Positions 1 through 7,671 of a stretch of DNA of 16,373 bases are shown here, in pieces. Location of the stretch: the NCBI GenBank assembly GCA_002329285.1, contig DCTO01000087.1, positions 2,820 to 19,192 of the forward strand, written 5' to 3'. The notes below the pieces were generated by a model that saw only the letters and a program-made list of their open reading frames with translations, did no database searches and was not told the origin of the DNA. The translations under genes were made by a program, and so were the position numbers. Each line of letters opens with the position of its first letter. The stretch's first letter is position 1. This stretch comes from Ruminococcaceae bacterium UBA1438 (GTDB taxonomy: Bacteria; Bacillota; Clostridia; Oscillospirales; Acutalibacteraceae).

Positions 1-1650
1 ATCCTGGTAGGGCACCAGGCCGGAAAGGCGAATCATGCTTTCCGCCAGGTCCAATATCTTCACCGGCTTGCCCATATCAAGCACGAAAATTTCGCCGCCC
101 TTTGCAAGCCCGCCTGCCTGGCAAACAAGCTGCGCAGCCTCCGGAATCGTCATAAAGAATCTTTCAATATCCGGATGGGTTAAGGTTATCGGGCCGCCCT
201 CCTCAATCTGCTTTTTGAAAATCGGGATAACGGAGCCGTGCGAGCCGAGAACATTGCCAAAGCGCACCGCAGTGAAAACCGTGTTAAGGCTGATTGAATT
301 CATATACTGAATGATGATTTCCGTTATTCTCTTTGTGCAGCCCATAACATTAGTTGGGTTAACCGCCTTATCAGTTGAAAGAGTAACCATCTTTTCAACG
401 CCGAATTCGCGGCAGATGAGGGCAACGTTATATGTGCCGAAAACATTATTCTTAACTGCTTCGCAAGGGCTGTCCTCCATAAGAGGAACATGCTTATGCG
501 CCGCAGCATGGAACACAACCTCCGGCCTGAATTCCTCAAAAACGCTGCGAAGCCTGTCCATATCCCTGACAGAGCCTATTCTGACGAAAATATCAACCGA
601 ATCGCCGTATTTTTTAATCAGCTCGTTTTGAAGCTCAAATGCACAGTTTTCGTAAATATCAAAGATAATAATTTTTTCGGGGTTGTATCTTGCAACCTGG
701 ATGCAAAGCTCTGAACCGATTGAACCGCCGCCGCCTGTTACAAGCACGGTTTTGCCGATGAGATAACGGCACACCCTTTTATCAAGGCTGACTTCAGGCC
801 TTGCCAAAAGGTCTGAAATCTCAATATTCCTGATAGGATGAGCCTTGCCGCCATCCTCAAGGAATTCATCAACCGAGGGTGAAATCTTAACCTCGCATTT
901 AGTTTCCGTTGCAAGATTAATAATCTCACGCCGGCGCGCCTTTGAAGCGGAAGGCACGCAAATCATTATAGTATCAATATTGAATTTTTCCGCAAGCACG
1001 GGTATATCCTCACAGGTGCCCCTGATGCGAACGCCGTTAAGGCGCTTGTTGAGCTTTGCGGGATTATCATCAACCGCAACAATCGGCCTGCCATCCTTGA
1101 AATTATTTGAGGTGAGCTCATTAATAAAGAAATTGCCCATAAAACCTGCGCCAACGATCATAACCCTCTTTTGCCTTTTTGAGGTGGTTACAAACGGCCA
1201 GCCGAAAAATCTTTTATATGCGCGTATGCCGAGCCTTGGAATGCAGAGCGCAAAAAACTCAATCATGAAGAAAAGCAAATAGGCATAAAAGCGCAATGTT
1301 GCCTCTTCACTGACATTCATTATTTTCAGAAACAGCAGCCTGTCCACGCAGAAAAGCATAATAGTGTTCACGCCTGCTGCAAGCAGATTTCTGACAATTT
1401 CATCAATGCTTGCAAAGGTCCAGATGCTTCGATAAAGCAAAAAGCCGGCGTTAATGCCAATCATCAGCACGCTTGTTATAAACAAATGAACATAGCTGAA
1501 GATAACGCTGTCAAACGGGGTGTTATTAATTTTTCCACCCATTGTGAAAAAGACAATGCTACAGTTTGCAATAAAAAACAGCACCAAATCTGCAACCACG
1601 ATTATAAGCTGTTTTAACAGGCCATTAAGCCTTGAATGTTTGTTATTCAT
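1..1650 (-). CDS. Membrane-bound nucleotide-sugar 4,6-dehydratase, FlaA1/CapD/PglF family (3' end off left edge)
   Basis: This polysaccharide-biosynthesis protein probably converts a UDP-sugar (family substrate UDP-GlcNAc) to a 4-keto-6-deoxy intermediate for surface glycans. The 550 codons visible start at the ATG complementary to 1648-1650, preceded by GGAGA. About four hydrophobic segments (residues 14-36, 52-73, 85-103, 119-137) are followed by a first Rossmann-like domain with VGAGFMG (165-171), then the extended SDR domain with TGGGGSIGSE (305-314). The usual SDR Tyr-x-x-x-Lys is Met436-x-x-x-Lys440, following STDKAVNPTN, as known for the WbpM/PglF/FlaA1 group, so the Met is normal for the family. 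Further family blocks are HAAAHKHVPLME (381-392), VRFGNVLGSHGSV and HPDIERFFMTI. The family usually runs to about 600-650 residues, so only the C-terminus is missing. The exact sugar product cannot be told. It is divergent from the MATE operon. Confidence 0.95.
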   Translation of the reverse strand, partial: MNNKHSRLNGLLKQLIIVVADLVLFFIANCSIVFFTMGGKINNTPFDSVIFSYVHLFITSVLMIGINAGFLLYRSIWTFASIDEIVRNLLAAGVNTIMLFCVDRLLFLKIMNVSEEATLRFYAYLLFFMIEFFALCIPRLGIRAYKRFFGWPFVTTSKRQKRVMIVGAGFMGNFFINELTSNNFKDGRPIVAVDDNPAKLNKRLNGVRIRGTCEDIPVLAEKFNIDTIMICVPSASKARRREIINLATETKCEVKISPSVDEFLEDGGKAHPIRNIEISDLLARPEVSLDKRVCRYLIGKTVLVTGGGGSIGSELCIQVARYNPEKIIIFDIYENCAFELQNELIKKYGDSVDIFVRIGSVRDMDRLRSVFEEFRPEVVFHAAAHKHVPLMEDSPCEAVKNNVFGTYNVALICREFGVEKMVTLSTDKAVNPTNVMGCTKRITEIIIQYMNSISLNTVFTAVRFGNVLGSHGSVIPIFKKQIEEGGPITLTHPDIERFFMTIPEAAQLVCQAGGLAKGGEIFVLDMGKPVKILDLAESMIRLSGLVPYQD

Positions 1651-1684
1651 AGTTTTCTCCATATGAATATATTATGCTATTATC

Positions 1685-1713
1685 ATTTTACTCTATATTG
1701 CGATATTTTTCAA
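1685..1713 (-). promoter_or_regulatory. Sigma-A-type promoter for the FlaA1/CapD gene
   Basis: On the minus strand TTGAAA (complement of 1708-1713) and TAAAAT (complement of 1685-1690) are separated by 17 bases, lying about 35 bases upstream of the start codon at 1650. The match to the vegetative consensus is good at both boxes. Confidence 0.6.
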
Positions 1714-1795
1714 CAGGAAATTATAATCAGGCAGATTAAGACAGCAAATATGCCTTTATATTTAATCTACAAAATGAAAAATACACGAGTGGCAA

Positions 1796-1824
1796 TTGAA
1801 AAAAAGGAAAATATAGTTTATAAT
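1796..1824 (+). promoter_or_regulatory. Sigma-A-type promoter for the MATE-dgt operon
   Basis: TTGAAA (1796-1801) and a perfect TATAAT (1819-1824) are separated by 17 bases, 31 bases upstream of the ATG at 1856. The 205-base spacer 1651-1855 thus holds two divergent promoters. I see no clear operator or riboswitch between them. Confidence 0.75.
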
Positions 1825-1855
1825 ATTTTTATATATTTGAACAAGAGGCATTATA

Positions 1856-3223
1856 ATGCAAAACAAAAGCGAGGCACAGGCGGCGGCTCAATTCAGAAAG
1901 ATGACCGAAACACCTGTTAAAAAGTTAATAATCTCCCTTTCCTTGCCAACCGTTATCAGCATGCTGATAACAACCATTTATAACGTTACAGACACATATT
2001 TCGTTTCAAAAATCAGTGTTTCGGCAAGCGGCGCTGCGGGAATTGTTTTTGGCCTGATGGCAATTCTGCAGGCCTTCGGCTTTATGTTCGGGCACGGCTC
2101 AGGCAGCTGCATCAGCAGATTTCTAGGCGCAAAAAATGCTGAAAGCGCGCGCAAATACTGCTCAACAGGTTTTTTCTGCGCATTGCTTTGCGGAATAATC
2201 ATTATGATTATCGGCCTGTGCTTTCTTGAGCCGCTTATGCATATTCTCGGAAGCACCGAAACAATTTTGCCCTATTCCTGCGCATACGGAAAATACATTC
2301 TGCTTGCCGGCCCGGCGATGACAACCAGCTGCGTTATGAACAACATTCTGCGATATGAGGGCATGGCCTCGCTTGCAATGATTGGGCTGACCACGGGCGG
2401 AGTGCTTAATATGGTGTTGGACCCGATTTTCATTTTCGGCCTTAATATGGGCATTGACGGCGCCGGAATTGCAACAATGATTTCGCAATATATCAGCATG
2501 CTTATTCTGCTAACTATGTTTTTGAGAAAAAAACCGCAAAGCAGAATCAGCTTTAAATATTTCAGCTTCAGCCCCGCCATCATCGGCGATATTATCGGAA
2601 CGGGGCTTCCGAGCCTTGCAAGGCAGGGGCTTGGAAGCATTTCAACAATGGCGCTTAATCTGCAGGCTGGCATTTACGGCGATGTCTGCATCGCGGCAAT
2701 GAGCATTGTTTCAAAGGTTGGCATGCTGATGTTCAGCATCTGCATAGGTATCGGCCAGGGCTTTCAGCCGGTTTGCTCCTTTAACTACGGGGCAAAGAAA
2801 TACGGGCGTGTGCGCTCCGCAATCAAATTTACCTGGGCGTTCGGCTCCGTTGTTATCGCCGGCCTTGGCGCGATTAGCTTTGCGCTTGCACCGCGGATTA
2901 TTTCCCTTTTCAGAAATGAAGCAGAGGTTGTTGAAATCGGCAGCATTGCGCTGAGGATATTCTGCATTGCAATCGTTTCGCTTGCAACGGTTATGATTGC
3001 AAATATGACCTTCCAGGCAATCGGCAAAATCGGCAGGGCTTTCTTCCTTTCCTGCACGCAGAACGGACTTTATTTCATTCCGCTTGTGCTTATTCTGCCA
3101 AGGCTTTTCGGGTTGACGGGAATTGAGATTGCGCAGCCAATCGGCTATGTTCTTTCAGCAATAACTGCGCTTCCGTTTCTGATTGCATTTATTAAACAGC
3201 TTCCAAAAGAGAATAAAGAATGA
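1856..3223 (+). CDS. MATE-family multidrug/metabolite exporter
   Basis: This inner-membrane antiporter of the MATE family uses a Na+ or H+ gradient to export organic cations, drugs or metabolites. The 455-residue length and about twelve hydrophobic segments fit the family. The first helix carries SLPTVISMLITTIYNVTDT (residues 28-46), and the repeat block with GGVLNMVLDPIFIFG followed by GIDGAGIAT is typical of MATE N-lobe helices 5-6. The start at 1856 is chosen because AGAGG (1844-1848) lies seven bases upstream and the protein begins just before the first helix. It is the first gene of an operon, and its TGA overlaps the start of the next gene in ATGA. The substrate cannot be read from the sequence, and the neighbours (a dNTPase and an unknown protein) do not point to a specific drug. 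Confidence 0.95.
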   Translation: MQNKSEAQAAAQFRKMTETPVKKLIISLSLPTVISMLITTIYNVTDTYFVSKISVSASGAAGIVFGLMAILQAFGFMFGHGSGSCISRFLGAKNAESARKYCSTGFFCALLCGIIIMIIGLCFLEPLMHILGSTETILPYSCAYGKYILLAGPAMTTSCVMNNILRYEGMASLAMIGLTTGGVLNMVLDPIFIFGLNMGIDGAGIATMISQYISMLILLTMFLRKKPQSRISFKYFSFSPAIIGDIIGTGLPSLARQGLGSISTMALNLQAGIYGDVCIAAMSIVSKVGMLMFSICIGIGQGFQPVCSFNYGAKKYGRVRSAIKFTWAFGSVVIAGLGAISFALAPRIISLFRNEAEVVEIGSIALRIFCIAIVSLATVMIANMTFQAIGKIGRAFFLSCTQNGLYFIPLVLILPRLFGLTGIEIAQPIGYVLSAITALPFLIAFIKQLPKENKE

Positions 3224-3819
3224 GAAAAGAAATCAAAATGTTTCATATCGGCGTTTCCGAGGGAGGAAATCGGGACTGGCTGACTGACCCCTTTATGCGC
3301 CTTGGCGGCTGCGCGGCAGTTTGCGCCTGTGACTGCAGCATTTATTTTGACCTGAACTTCGGCACGGCGCTTTACCCCTTTGAAAAAACGCCGCTTGAAA
3401 AACAGGATTACGTTAAATTCACCTCTGTAATGAAGCCTTATCTTCACCCGAGAATGAGCGGCATTAACAAAACACGGATTTTTGTTGACGGCTTTCGCGC
3501 ATTTTTAAGAGACAGAAACGAAAACCGTATTTCCGTTTCGGCAATAAACGGTGATGAAAGTGAAAGCACTGCCTTTGAGGCAATAAAGCGGCAGATTGAC
3601 AGGGGGATTCCCGTTCCCTTTCTCAACCTGATTAACAAGGACAAGCGGCTCAAGGAATATGAATGGCATTGGTTTTTGCTTACGGGATACGCCGATTACG
3701 GCGACGGCAAAATGGTGAGAGCGCTGACATACAGTACGCCCGAATGGATTGATTTTTCCGCACTTTGGAACACGGGCTTTTCGCAAAAGGGCGGGATGAT
3801 TATATATGATATCAATTAA
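3220..3819 (+). CDS. Conserved protein of unknown function with papain/C39-like cysteine-peptidase motifs
   Basis: A 199-residue soluble protein, with no signal peptide or membrane segment. I do not know an experimental function. The Gly-Gly-Cys block at residues 29-39 contains Cys31, Cys35, Cys37 and Cys39, and is followed by hydrophobic residues as in the nucleophile helix of papain-like folds. A later block, EWHWFLLTGY (148-157), has the His150 and small/aromatic pattern of the catalytic-His strand of C39-like peptidases, and Asn/Asp candidates follow. This suggests a cysteine-peptidase-like fold, perhaps an amidase or peptidase, but it is pattern inference only. The start overlaps the MATE stop (ATGA), so translation is probably coupled. 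An alternative start is Met7 at 3238, which has GAGAAAAG upstream. The next gene starts 18 bases after its stop. Confidence 0.75.
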   Translation: MRKEIKMFHIGVSEGGNRDWLTDPFMRLGGCAAVCACDCSIYFDLNFGTALYPFEKTPLEKQDYVKFTSVMKPYLHPRMSGINKTRIFVDGFRAFLRDRNENRISVSAINGDESESTAFEAIKRQIDRGIPVPFLNLINKDKRLKEYEWHWFLLTGYADYGDGKMVRALTYSTPEWIDFSALWNTGFSQKGGMIIYDIN

Positions 3820-3837
3820 GCTTACGGAGTTAGCATT

Positions 3838-5064
3838 ATGAAAAAATTTGAAGCAGTAAAGGCTGATAAAACCAATGATAACTGGGCAGTTTTAACATCT
3901 AGGCAGACAGAGCTTTACGGCAGAAGCGACGATGTTCGAAATGAATTTGCGCGCGATTACACCCGAATTCTTCACTGCCTTGCATACAGGCGCCTTAAGC
4001 ACAAAACTCAGGTTTTCTATAATATTGAAAACGACCATATCTGCACCCGAATGGAGCACGTTGCCCATGTTGAATCAGTGAGCAGCACCATTGCAGGCGC
4101 GCTTGGGCTTAACACGGAGCTGACCAAGGCAATCGCAATCGGCCATGATCTGGGGCACGCGCCCTTTGGCCACAAATGCGAAATTATGATTAGAGAGCTT
4201 TCTCAAAAGCATCTTGGCAAAAGCTTTTGGCATGAGCAAAACGGGCTCCGCTTTGTTGACAAAATCGAGCTGCTTGAGGATGAGCAGATGAATTTCCGCA
4301 ATCTTGATTTAACCTATGCTGTGAGGGACGGCATTATTTCCCACTGCGGCGAGGTTAACAAAAACCGCCTGTTTCCGAGAGCTGATTACATAAATCTTGA
4401 CGATTTCACCACCCCCGGCGAATATGAGGCTTGCACCTGGGAGGGCTGCGTTGTTAAGCTGGCGGATAAAATCGCTTACGTCGGCAGGGATATTGAGGAT
4501 GCAAAAAGGCTTCATTTGCTTGATGAAAGCGATTATAAAACGCTGGAGGATTTTGCAGGGCGCTTTAAATCAGACGCGGTTAACACAACAGTTATCATCA
4601 ATCAGCTTGTTAGTGATATCTGCAAGCATTCAAGCCCCGAGGAGGGCATCCGCCTCAGCGAGGAATATGCAGGTTATCTTAACGAAATCAAGCGCTTTAA
4701 TTATGAGCGCATTTATGATAATCCGCGCCTGAAGCATTTTGAAAAATATGCAAGCCTTGTTATCAATTCCATTTTTGACACTCTGCTTGAGGCTTATGAC
4801 AAAAATGCTCTTTTCACCTCTCTGAAGGCAAAGGAAAAGGATTATCCGATGCTGTTTTCTGATTTTTCAAGCTGGCTCAAAAAATATGTTTCACCCGAAA
4901 TTCTGCCTGTTGAATTAAAGGCTGACGCGCAGAAATATCTCAATGAAAAAATCTACGGCGCTCTTGACAATGAAAAGCTGTATATTCAAGCCATTATTGA
5001 CTATATCAGCGGTATGACGGACAGCTATGCAATCAAAATTTATAATGAGCTGATAAGCTTTTAA
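3838..5064 (+). CDS. dgt: Deoxyguanosinetriphosphate triphosphohydrolase-like HD-domain protein
   Basis: This dNTPase of the HD superfamily hydrolyses dNTPs, classically dGTP, to the deoxynucleoside and triphosphate, and so controls nucleotide pools in the cytoplasm. Family marks are YRRLKHKTQVF (residues 50-60), the metal-binding His74 in RMEHVAHVE, the HD pair His103-Asp104 in GHDLGHAPFGH with His107 and His112, and the distal metal Asp210 in VKLADKIAYVGRDIEDA. All expected HD ligands are present, so it should be active. At 408 residues it is between short dGTPase-like proteins and E. coli Dgt. CGGAG (3825-3829) lies eight bases before the ATG. It is the last gene of the MATE operon, followed by a hairpin. 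The true nucleotide preference is unknown, since several relatives act on other dNTPs or need an activator. Confidence 0.93.
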   Translation: MKKFEAVKADKTNDNWAVLTSRQTELYGRSDDVRNEFARDYTRILHCLAYRRLKHKTQVFYNIENDHICTRMEHVAHVESVSSTIAGALGLNTELTKAIAIGHDLGHAPFGHKCEIMIRELSQKHLGKSFWHEQNGLRFVDKIELLEDEQMNFRNLDLTYAVRDGIISHCGEVNKNRLFPRADYINLDDFTTPGEYEACTWEGCVVKLADKIAYVGRDIEDAKRLHLLDESDYKTLEDFAGRFKSDAVNTTVIINQLVSDICKHSSPEEGIRLSEEYAGYLNEIKRFNYERIYDNPRLKHFEKYASLVINSIFDTLLEAYDKNALFTSLKAKEKDYPMLFSDFSSWLKKYVSPEILPVELKADAQKYLNEKIYGALDNEKLYIQAIIDYISGMTDSYAIKIYNELISF

Positions 5065-5067
5065 ATT

Positions 5068-5093
5068 AAAGCTGGCATTGCCCGCTTTCTTTA
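5068..5093 (+). terminator. Probable intrinsic terminator of the MATE-dgt operon
   Basis: The stem AAAGC-T-GGC / GCC-C-GCTTT has an ATT loop and one internal mismatch, and is followed by CTTTA. It begins four bases after the dgt stop. The U-run is short, so efficiency is uncertain. A second T-rich stretch around 5108-5120 may help. Confidence 0.5.
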
Positions 5094-5139
5094 TCAAAAA
5101 AAGGGCTTTATATTTTTGATATTTTATATATATTTACAA

Positions 5140-5168
5140 TTGAAATTATAACTGCTATAGGTTATAAT
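5140..5168 (+). promoter_or_regulatory. Sigma-A-type promoter for the GH43-like gene
   Basis: TTGAAA (5140-5145) and a perfect TATAAT (5163-5168) are separated by 17 bases, 32 bases before the ATG at 5201. Both boxes and the spacing are the same as in the promoter at 1796-1824. Confidence 0.75.
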
Positions 5169-5200
5169 AATTTCAATCCAAAGCACGCAGAGGTTTAACT

Positions 5201-6148
5201 ATGCATTTGTTAAAGATTGATAAGGAAAACTACATCGGCCAGGCAGACCCGTTTATTCTTAAAAGCGGCGGCAGGTTTTATATCTACACCACAGGGCATG
5301 ATGGGGTTTATGCCTATCAATCAGACAGTTTATTTGAAGGCTGGGAGTATTACGGCAAGGTATTCTCTCACGGCGATCTGCGCGAATACTGGGCGCCGAG
5401 CGTTATTGAGCTTGACGGCAAATTCTATATGTATAATTCTATGGAAACCAAAGGCTACACGCCCGATTTAGGCGGACACAGAGGCGCTATGTTTGTTTCT
5501 GTTGCTGACAGCCCTCTTGGCCCCTTTGAAGGCGCGAAACAGATTTTACCCCCTTTTTCCATTGATTCTCACATTGTAAAAAACGAAGCAGGGCTGTTTC
5601 TTTTTTATTCAACCAATAAATTTGACGGCGAAAGAATCGGCACATACATTGTTGTAGACCGAATGCTTGACCCTTTCACCCCTCAGGGCAATCCCGTTAA
5701 GGTTGTTGAGCCAACCCTTGATGAGGATATTTACATGAGAGACAGATATAAGAAAGGCCAGCACTGGCACACGATTGAGGGCGCCTTCTATTTTGAGGAG
5801 AACGGCTGGCATTATCTTATGTATTCCGGCAATTGTTTTGAGCAGCCCACCTATTACGTGGGATACGCCTGCGCAAAAACGGATGAAAAGGATTTAACCA
5901 AAATCAATTTTGGCAAATACCCTGATGAAAACACATATCACCCCGTTTTGGCGGCAAATGATTTTGAGGAGGGCACCGGCCATCACTCAATGATTAAGGA
6001 AAACGGGCAGTGGTATGCCATTTACCATGCAAGAGATTACCATAATGAGCATGGCACAAGTGCGTTTGACGCAAGAAATGCGCGCATTTGCAGGCTTAAT
6101 GTTAAAGACGGCGTTATAACTGCTGAAAGATATAAAGATCATATTTAG
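5201..6148 (+). CDS. Cytoplasmic glycoside hydrolase, family 43-like (xylosidase/arabinosidase type)
   Basis: A 315-residue single-domain five-bladed beta-propeller glycosidase. The three catalytic carboxylates of GH43 can be placed: general base Asp16 in QADPF, pKa-modulating Asp122 in SIDSHIV, and general acid Glu193 in TIEGAF, with the propeller-associated His block GTGHHS (258-263). Repeated Phe-Tyr-x-Tyr strands (for example KFYMYNS, WHYLMYSG) mark the blades. There is no signal peptide, so it should act inside the cell on imported oligosaccharides, probably releasing xylose or arabinose. Substrate choice in GH43 cannot be told from motifs. It stands alone, with its own promoter and a strong terminator, and no transporter or other carbohydrate gene is adjacent. 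CAGAGG (5188-5193) lies seven bases before the start. Confidence 0.88.
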   Translation: MHLLKIDKENYIGQADPFILKSGGRFYIYTTGHDGVYAYQSDSLFEGWEYYGKVFSHGDLREYWAPSVIELDGKFYMYNSMETKGYTPDLGGHRGAMFVSVADSPLGPFEGAKQILPPFSIDSHIVKNEAGLFLFYSTNKFDGERIGTYIVVDRMLDPFTPQGNPVKVVEPTLDEDIYMRDRYKKGQHWHTIEGAFYFEENGWHYLMYSGNCFEQPTYYVGYACAKTDEKDLTKINFGKYPDENTYHPVLAANDFEEGTGHHSMIKENGQWYAIYHARDYHNEHGTSAFDARNARICRLNVKDGVITAERYKDHI

Positions 6149-6153
6149 GAAAC

Positions 6154-6184
6154 AAGCGGGAATACTGTGTATTCTTGCTTTTTT
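6154..6184 (+). terminator. Intrinsic terminator after the GH43-like gene
   Basis: A twelve-pair stem, AAGCGGGAATAC (6154-6165) with its partner at 6169-6180, includes two G-U pairs and a TGT loop, and is followed by a T-run to 6184. It lies six bases after the stop. The next gene starts only 25 bases downstream, so that gene either has a promoter inside the GH43 3' end or relies on readthrough. I found no convincing promoter for it. Confidence 0.85.
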
Positions 6185-6209
6185 ATTAAAATCAAAGGAG
6201 GAACAGCTT

Positions 6210-7622
6210 ATGGGCGGATTTTTTGCGGCAGCCTCGAAGGAGGACTGCGTTTTCGATTTGTTTTTCGGGGTTGATTATCATTCCCACCTCGGAACAAGAA
6301 GAGCCGGGCTTGCGGTTTATGACAGCGAGAACGGCTTTGATAAAGCAATTCACAATATTGAAAACGCTCCGTTCAGAACTAAATTCACAAAGGAATCGGT
6401 TGAAATGCACGGCAATATGGGAATCGGATGCATTTCGGATTTTGAGGCGCAGCCGATTCTTGTGCGCTCTCACCACGGCACCTTCGCCATAACAACCGTT
6501 GGCAAAATCAACAACGCCGATGAAATCGTTGACGAAATCATCAAAACAAACACGCATTTCTTTGAAATGCAAAACGGCGATATTAACCAAACGGAGCTTG
6601 TGGCATCCATCATCAATCAGAAGGAAAACTTCATTGACGGCATCCGATATGCACAGGAGATTGTTGACGGCTCCATCAGCATAATGATTTTAACTCCGAG
6701 GGGCATTTACTGCGCAAGGGATAAATTTGGCAGAACGCCGATTGTGCTTGGCAAAAAGGAAAACGGCTTTTGCGCAAGCTTTGAAAGCTTTGCATATCTC
6801 AATCTGGGATATGAGGATTACAAGGAGCTTGGCCCAGGAGAGGTTGTTGTGATGACTTCCGATGAGGTTAAAACCCTGATTGCCCCGGGAAAAGATTTGA
6901 AAATCTGCACGTTTTTATGGACCTATTACGGCTATCCTTCCTCCTCATACGAAGGGCTCAGCGTGGAAACAATGAGATATAACTGCGGCAGAGACCTTGC
7001 AAAAAGAGATGCGGGGCAGGTTAAGCCCGATATCGTTGCCGGCGTGCCCGATTCAGGCATTGCACACGCAATCGGTTATTCAAACGAGAGCGGAGTTCCA
7101 TTCACAAGGCCGTTTGTTAAATACACGCCGACCTGGCCGCGTTCGTTTATGCCGACTCACCAGACAAAGCGAAACCTGATTGCGAAAATGAAGCTGATTC
7201 CGATTCACGATTTGATTGAAAACAAGAGCCTGCTTTTGATTGACGATTCAATTGTTCGCGGCACGCAGCTTGGGGAAACGACGGAATTTCTTTATAACAG
7301 CGGTGCAAGAGAGGTGCATATCCGCCCCGCCTGCCCGCCGATTATTTACAGCTGCAAATACCTGAATTTTTCCCGTTCAACCTCTGATATGGATCTCATT
7401 ACACGCAGAGTAATTCAGAAGCTTGAGGGCGGAGATCCGGACGAGGAAACGCTTAAGGAATATGCAAACCCTGACAGCGAAAAATACCAGCAGATGGTGG
7501 ATGAAATCTGCAAGGAGCTGAAATTCACCTCCCTGCGCTATCAGCGCCTTGATGATATGATTGAATCAATTGGAATAGGCGAAAACAAGCTTTGCACATA
7601 TTGCTGGAACGGAAAAGAGTAA
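6210..7622 (+). CDS. PurF-like phosphoribosyltransferase with an inactivated glutaminase domain
   Basis: This 470-residue homologue of amidophosphoribosyltransferase (first step of purine synthesis, PRPP to phosphoribosylamine) starts Met-Gly-Gly where true PurF has Met-Cys-Gly, so the N-terminal nucleophile Cys is absent. The glutamine pocket is also lost: the segment with the binding Arg is shortened (GNMGIG then CISDFEAQP), the oxyanion Asn-Gly is Val97-Gly98, and the conserved Asp is Gln127. The PRTase half keeps VPDSGIAHAIGY (279-290) and the PRPP motif LLLIDDSIVRGT (341-352). Cys233, Cys382, Cys462 and Cys465 match the four [4Fe-4S] ligands of Bacillus-type PurF. It may use free ammonia or another amine, or be regulatory. 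AAGGAGG (6195-6201) fixes the start, and no upstream Met-Cys start exists in frame. The Gly2 form is, from memory, a recurrent family in Clostridia and Bacteroidetes. Confidence 0.9.
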   Translation: MGGFFAAASKEDCVFDLFFGVDYHSHLGTRRAGLAVYDSENGFDKAIHNIENAPFRTKFTKESVEMHGNMGIGCISDFEAQPILVRSHHGTFAITTVGKINNADEIVDEIIKTNTHFFEMQNGDINQTELVASIINQKENFIDGIRYAQEIVDGSISIMILTPRGIYCARDKFGRTPIVLGKKENGFCASFESFAYLNLGYEDYKELGPGEVVVMTSDEVKTLIAPGKDLKICTFLWTYYGYPSSSYEGLSVETMRYNCGRDLAKRDAGQVKPDIVAGVPDSGIAHAIGYSNESGVPFTRPFVKYTPTWPRSFMPTHQTKRNLIAKMKLIPIHDLIENKSLLLIDDSIVRGTQLGETTEFLYNSGAREVHIRPACPPIIYSCKYLNFSRSTSDMDLITRRVIQKLEGGDPDEETLKEYANPDSEKYQQMVDEICKELKFTSLRYQRLDDMIESIGIGENKLCTYCWNGKE

Positions 7623-7633
7623 TAAAAAGAATT

Positions 7634-7668
7634 AAGGCGTATCTCACACGAGATACGCCTTTTTGTTT
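7634..7668. terminator. Bidirectional intrinsic terminator between convergent genes
   Basis: AAGGCGTATCTC (7634-7645), loop ACAC, and a perfect partner (7650-7661) form a twelve-pair stem. On the plus strand it is followed by TTTTGTTTT, ending the PurF-like gene. On the minus strand it is followed by a T-rich stretch (AATTCTTTTTATT), ending the CAP-domain gene, whose stop is at 7672-7674. Confidence 0.9.
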
Positions 7669-7671
7669 TGA

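Noticed and set aside
845..1282. A plus-strand 145-codon open frame
   Set aside because: It lies wholly opposite the FlaA1/CapD gene, has no family features, and the minus-strand frame carries clear SDR motifs.
1306..1320. Met in place of Tyr in the SDR triad of the FlaA1/CapD protein as a sign of inactivation (the codon itself is near 345)
   Set aside because: Met at this position is the known norm for the membrane-bound WbpM/PglF/FlaA1 group.
1636..1920. A plus-strand 94-codon open frame upstream of the MATE gene
   Set aside because: It runs through the divergent promoter region, has no ribosome binding site, overlaps the MATE start out of frame and has A+T-driven composition.
6210..6215. 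The missing PurF Cys as a wrong start choice or single-base error
   Set aside because: The ribosome binding site fits this ATG, no in-frame upstream Met-Cys exists, and other glutamine-site residues are lost independently.
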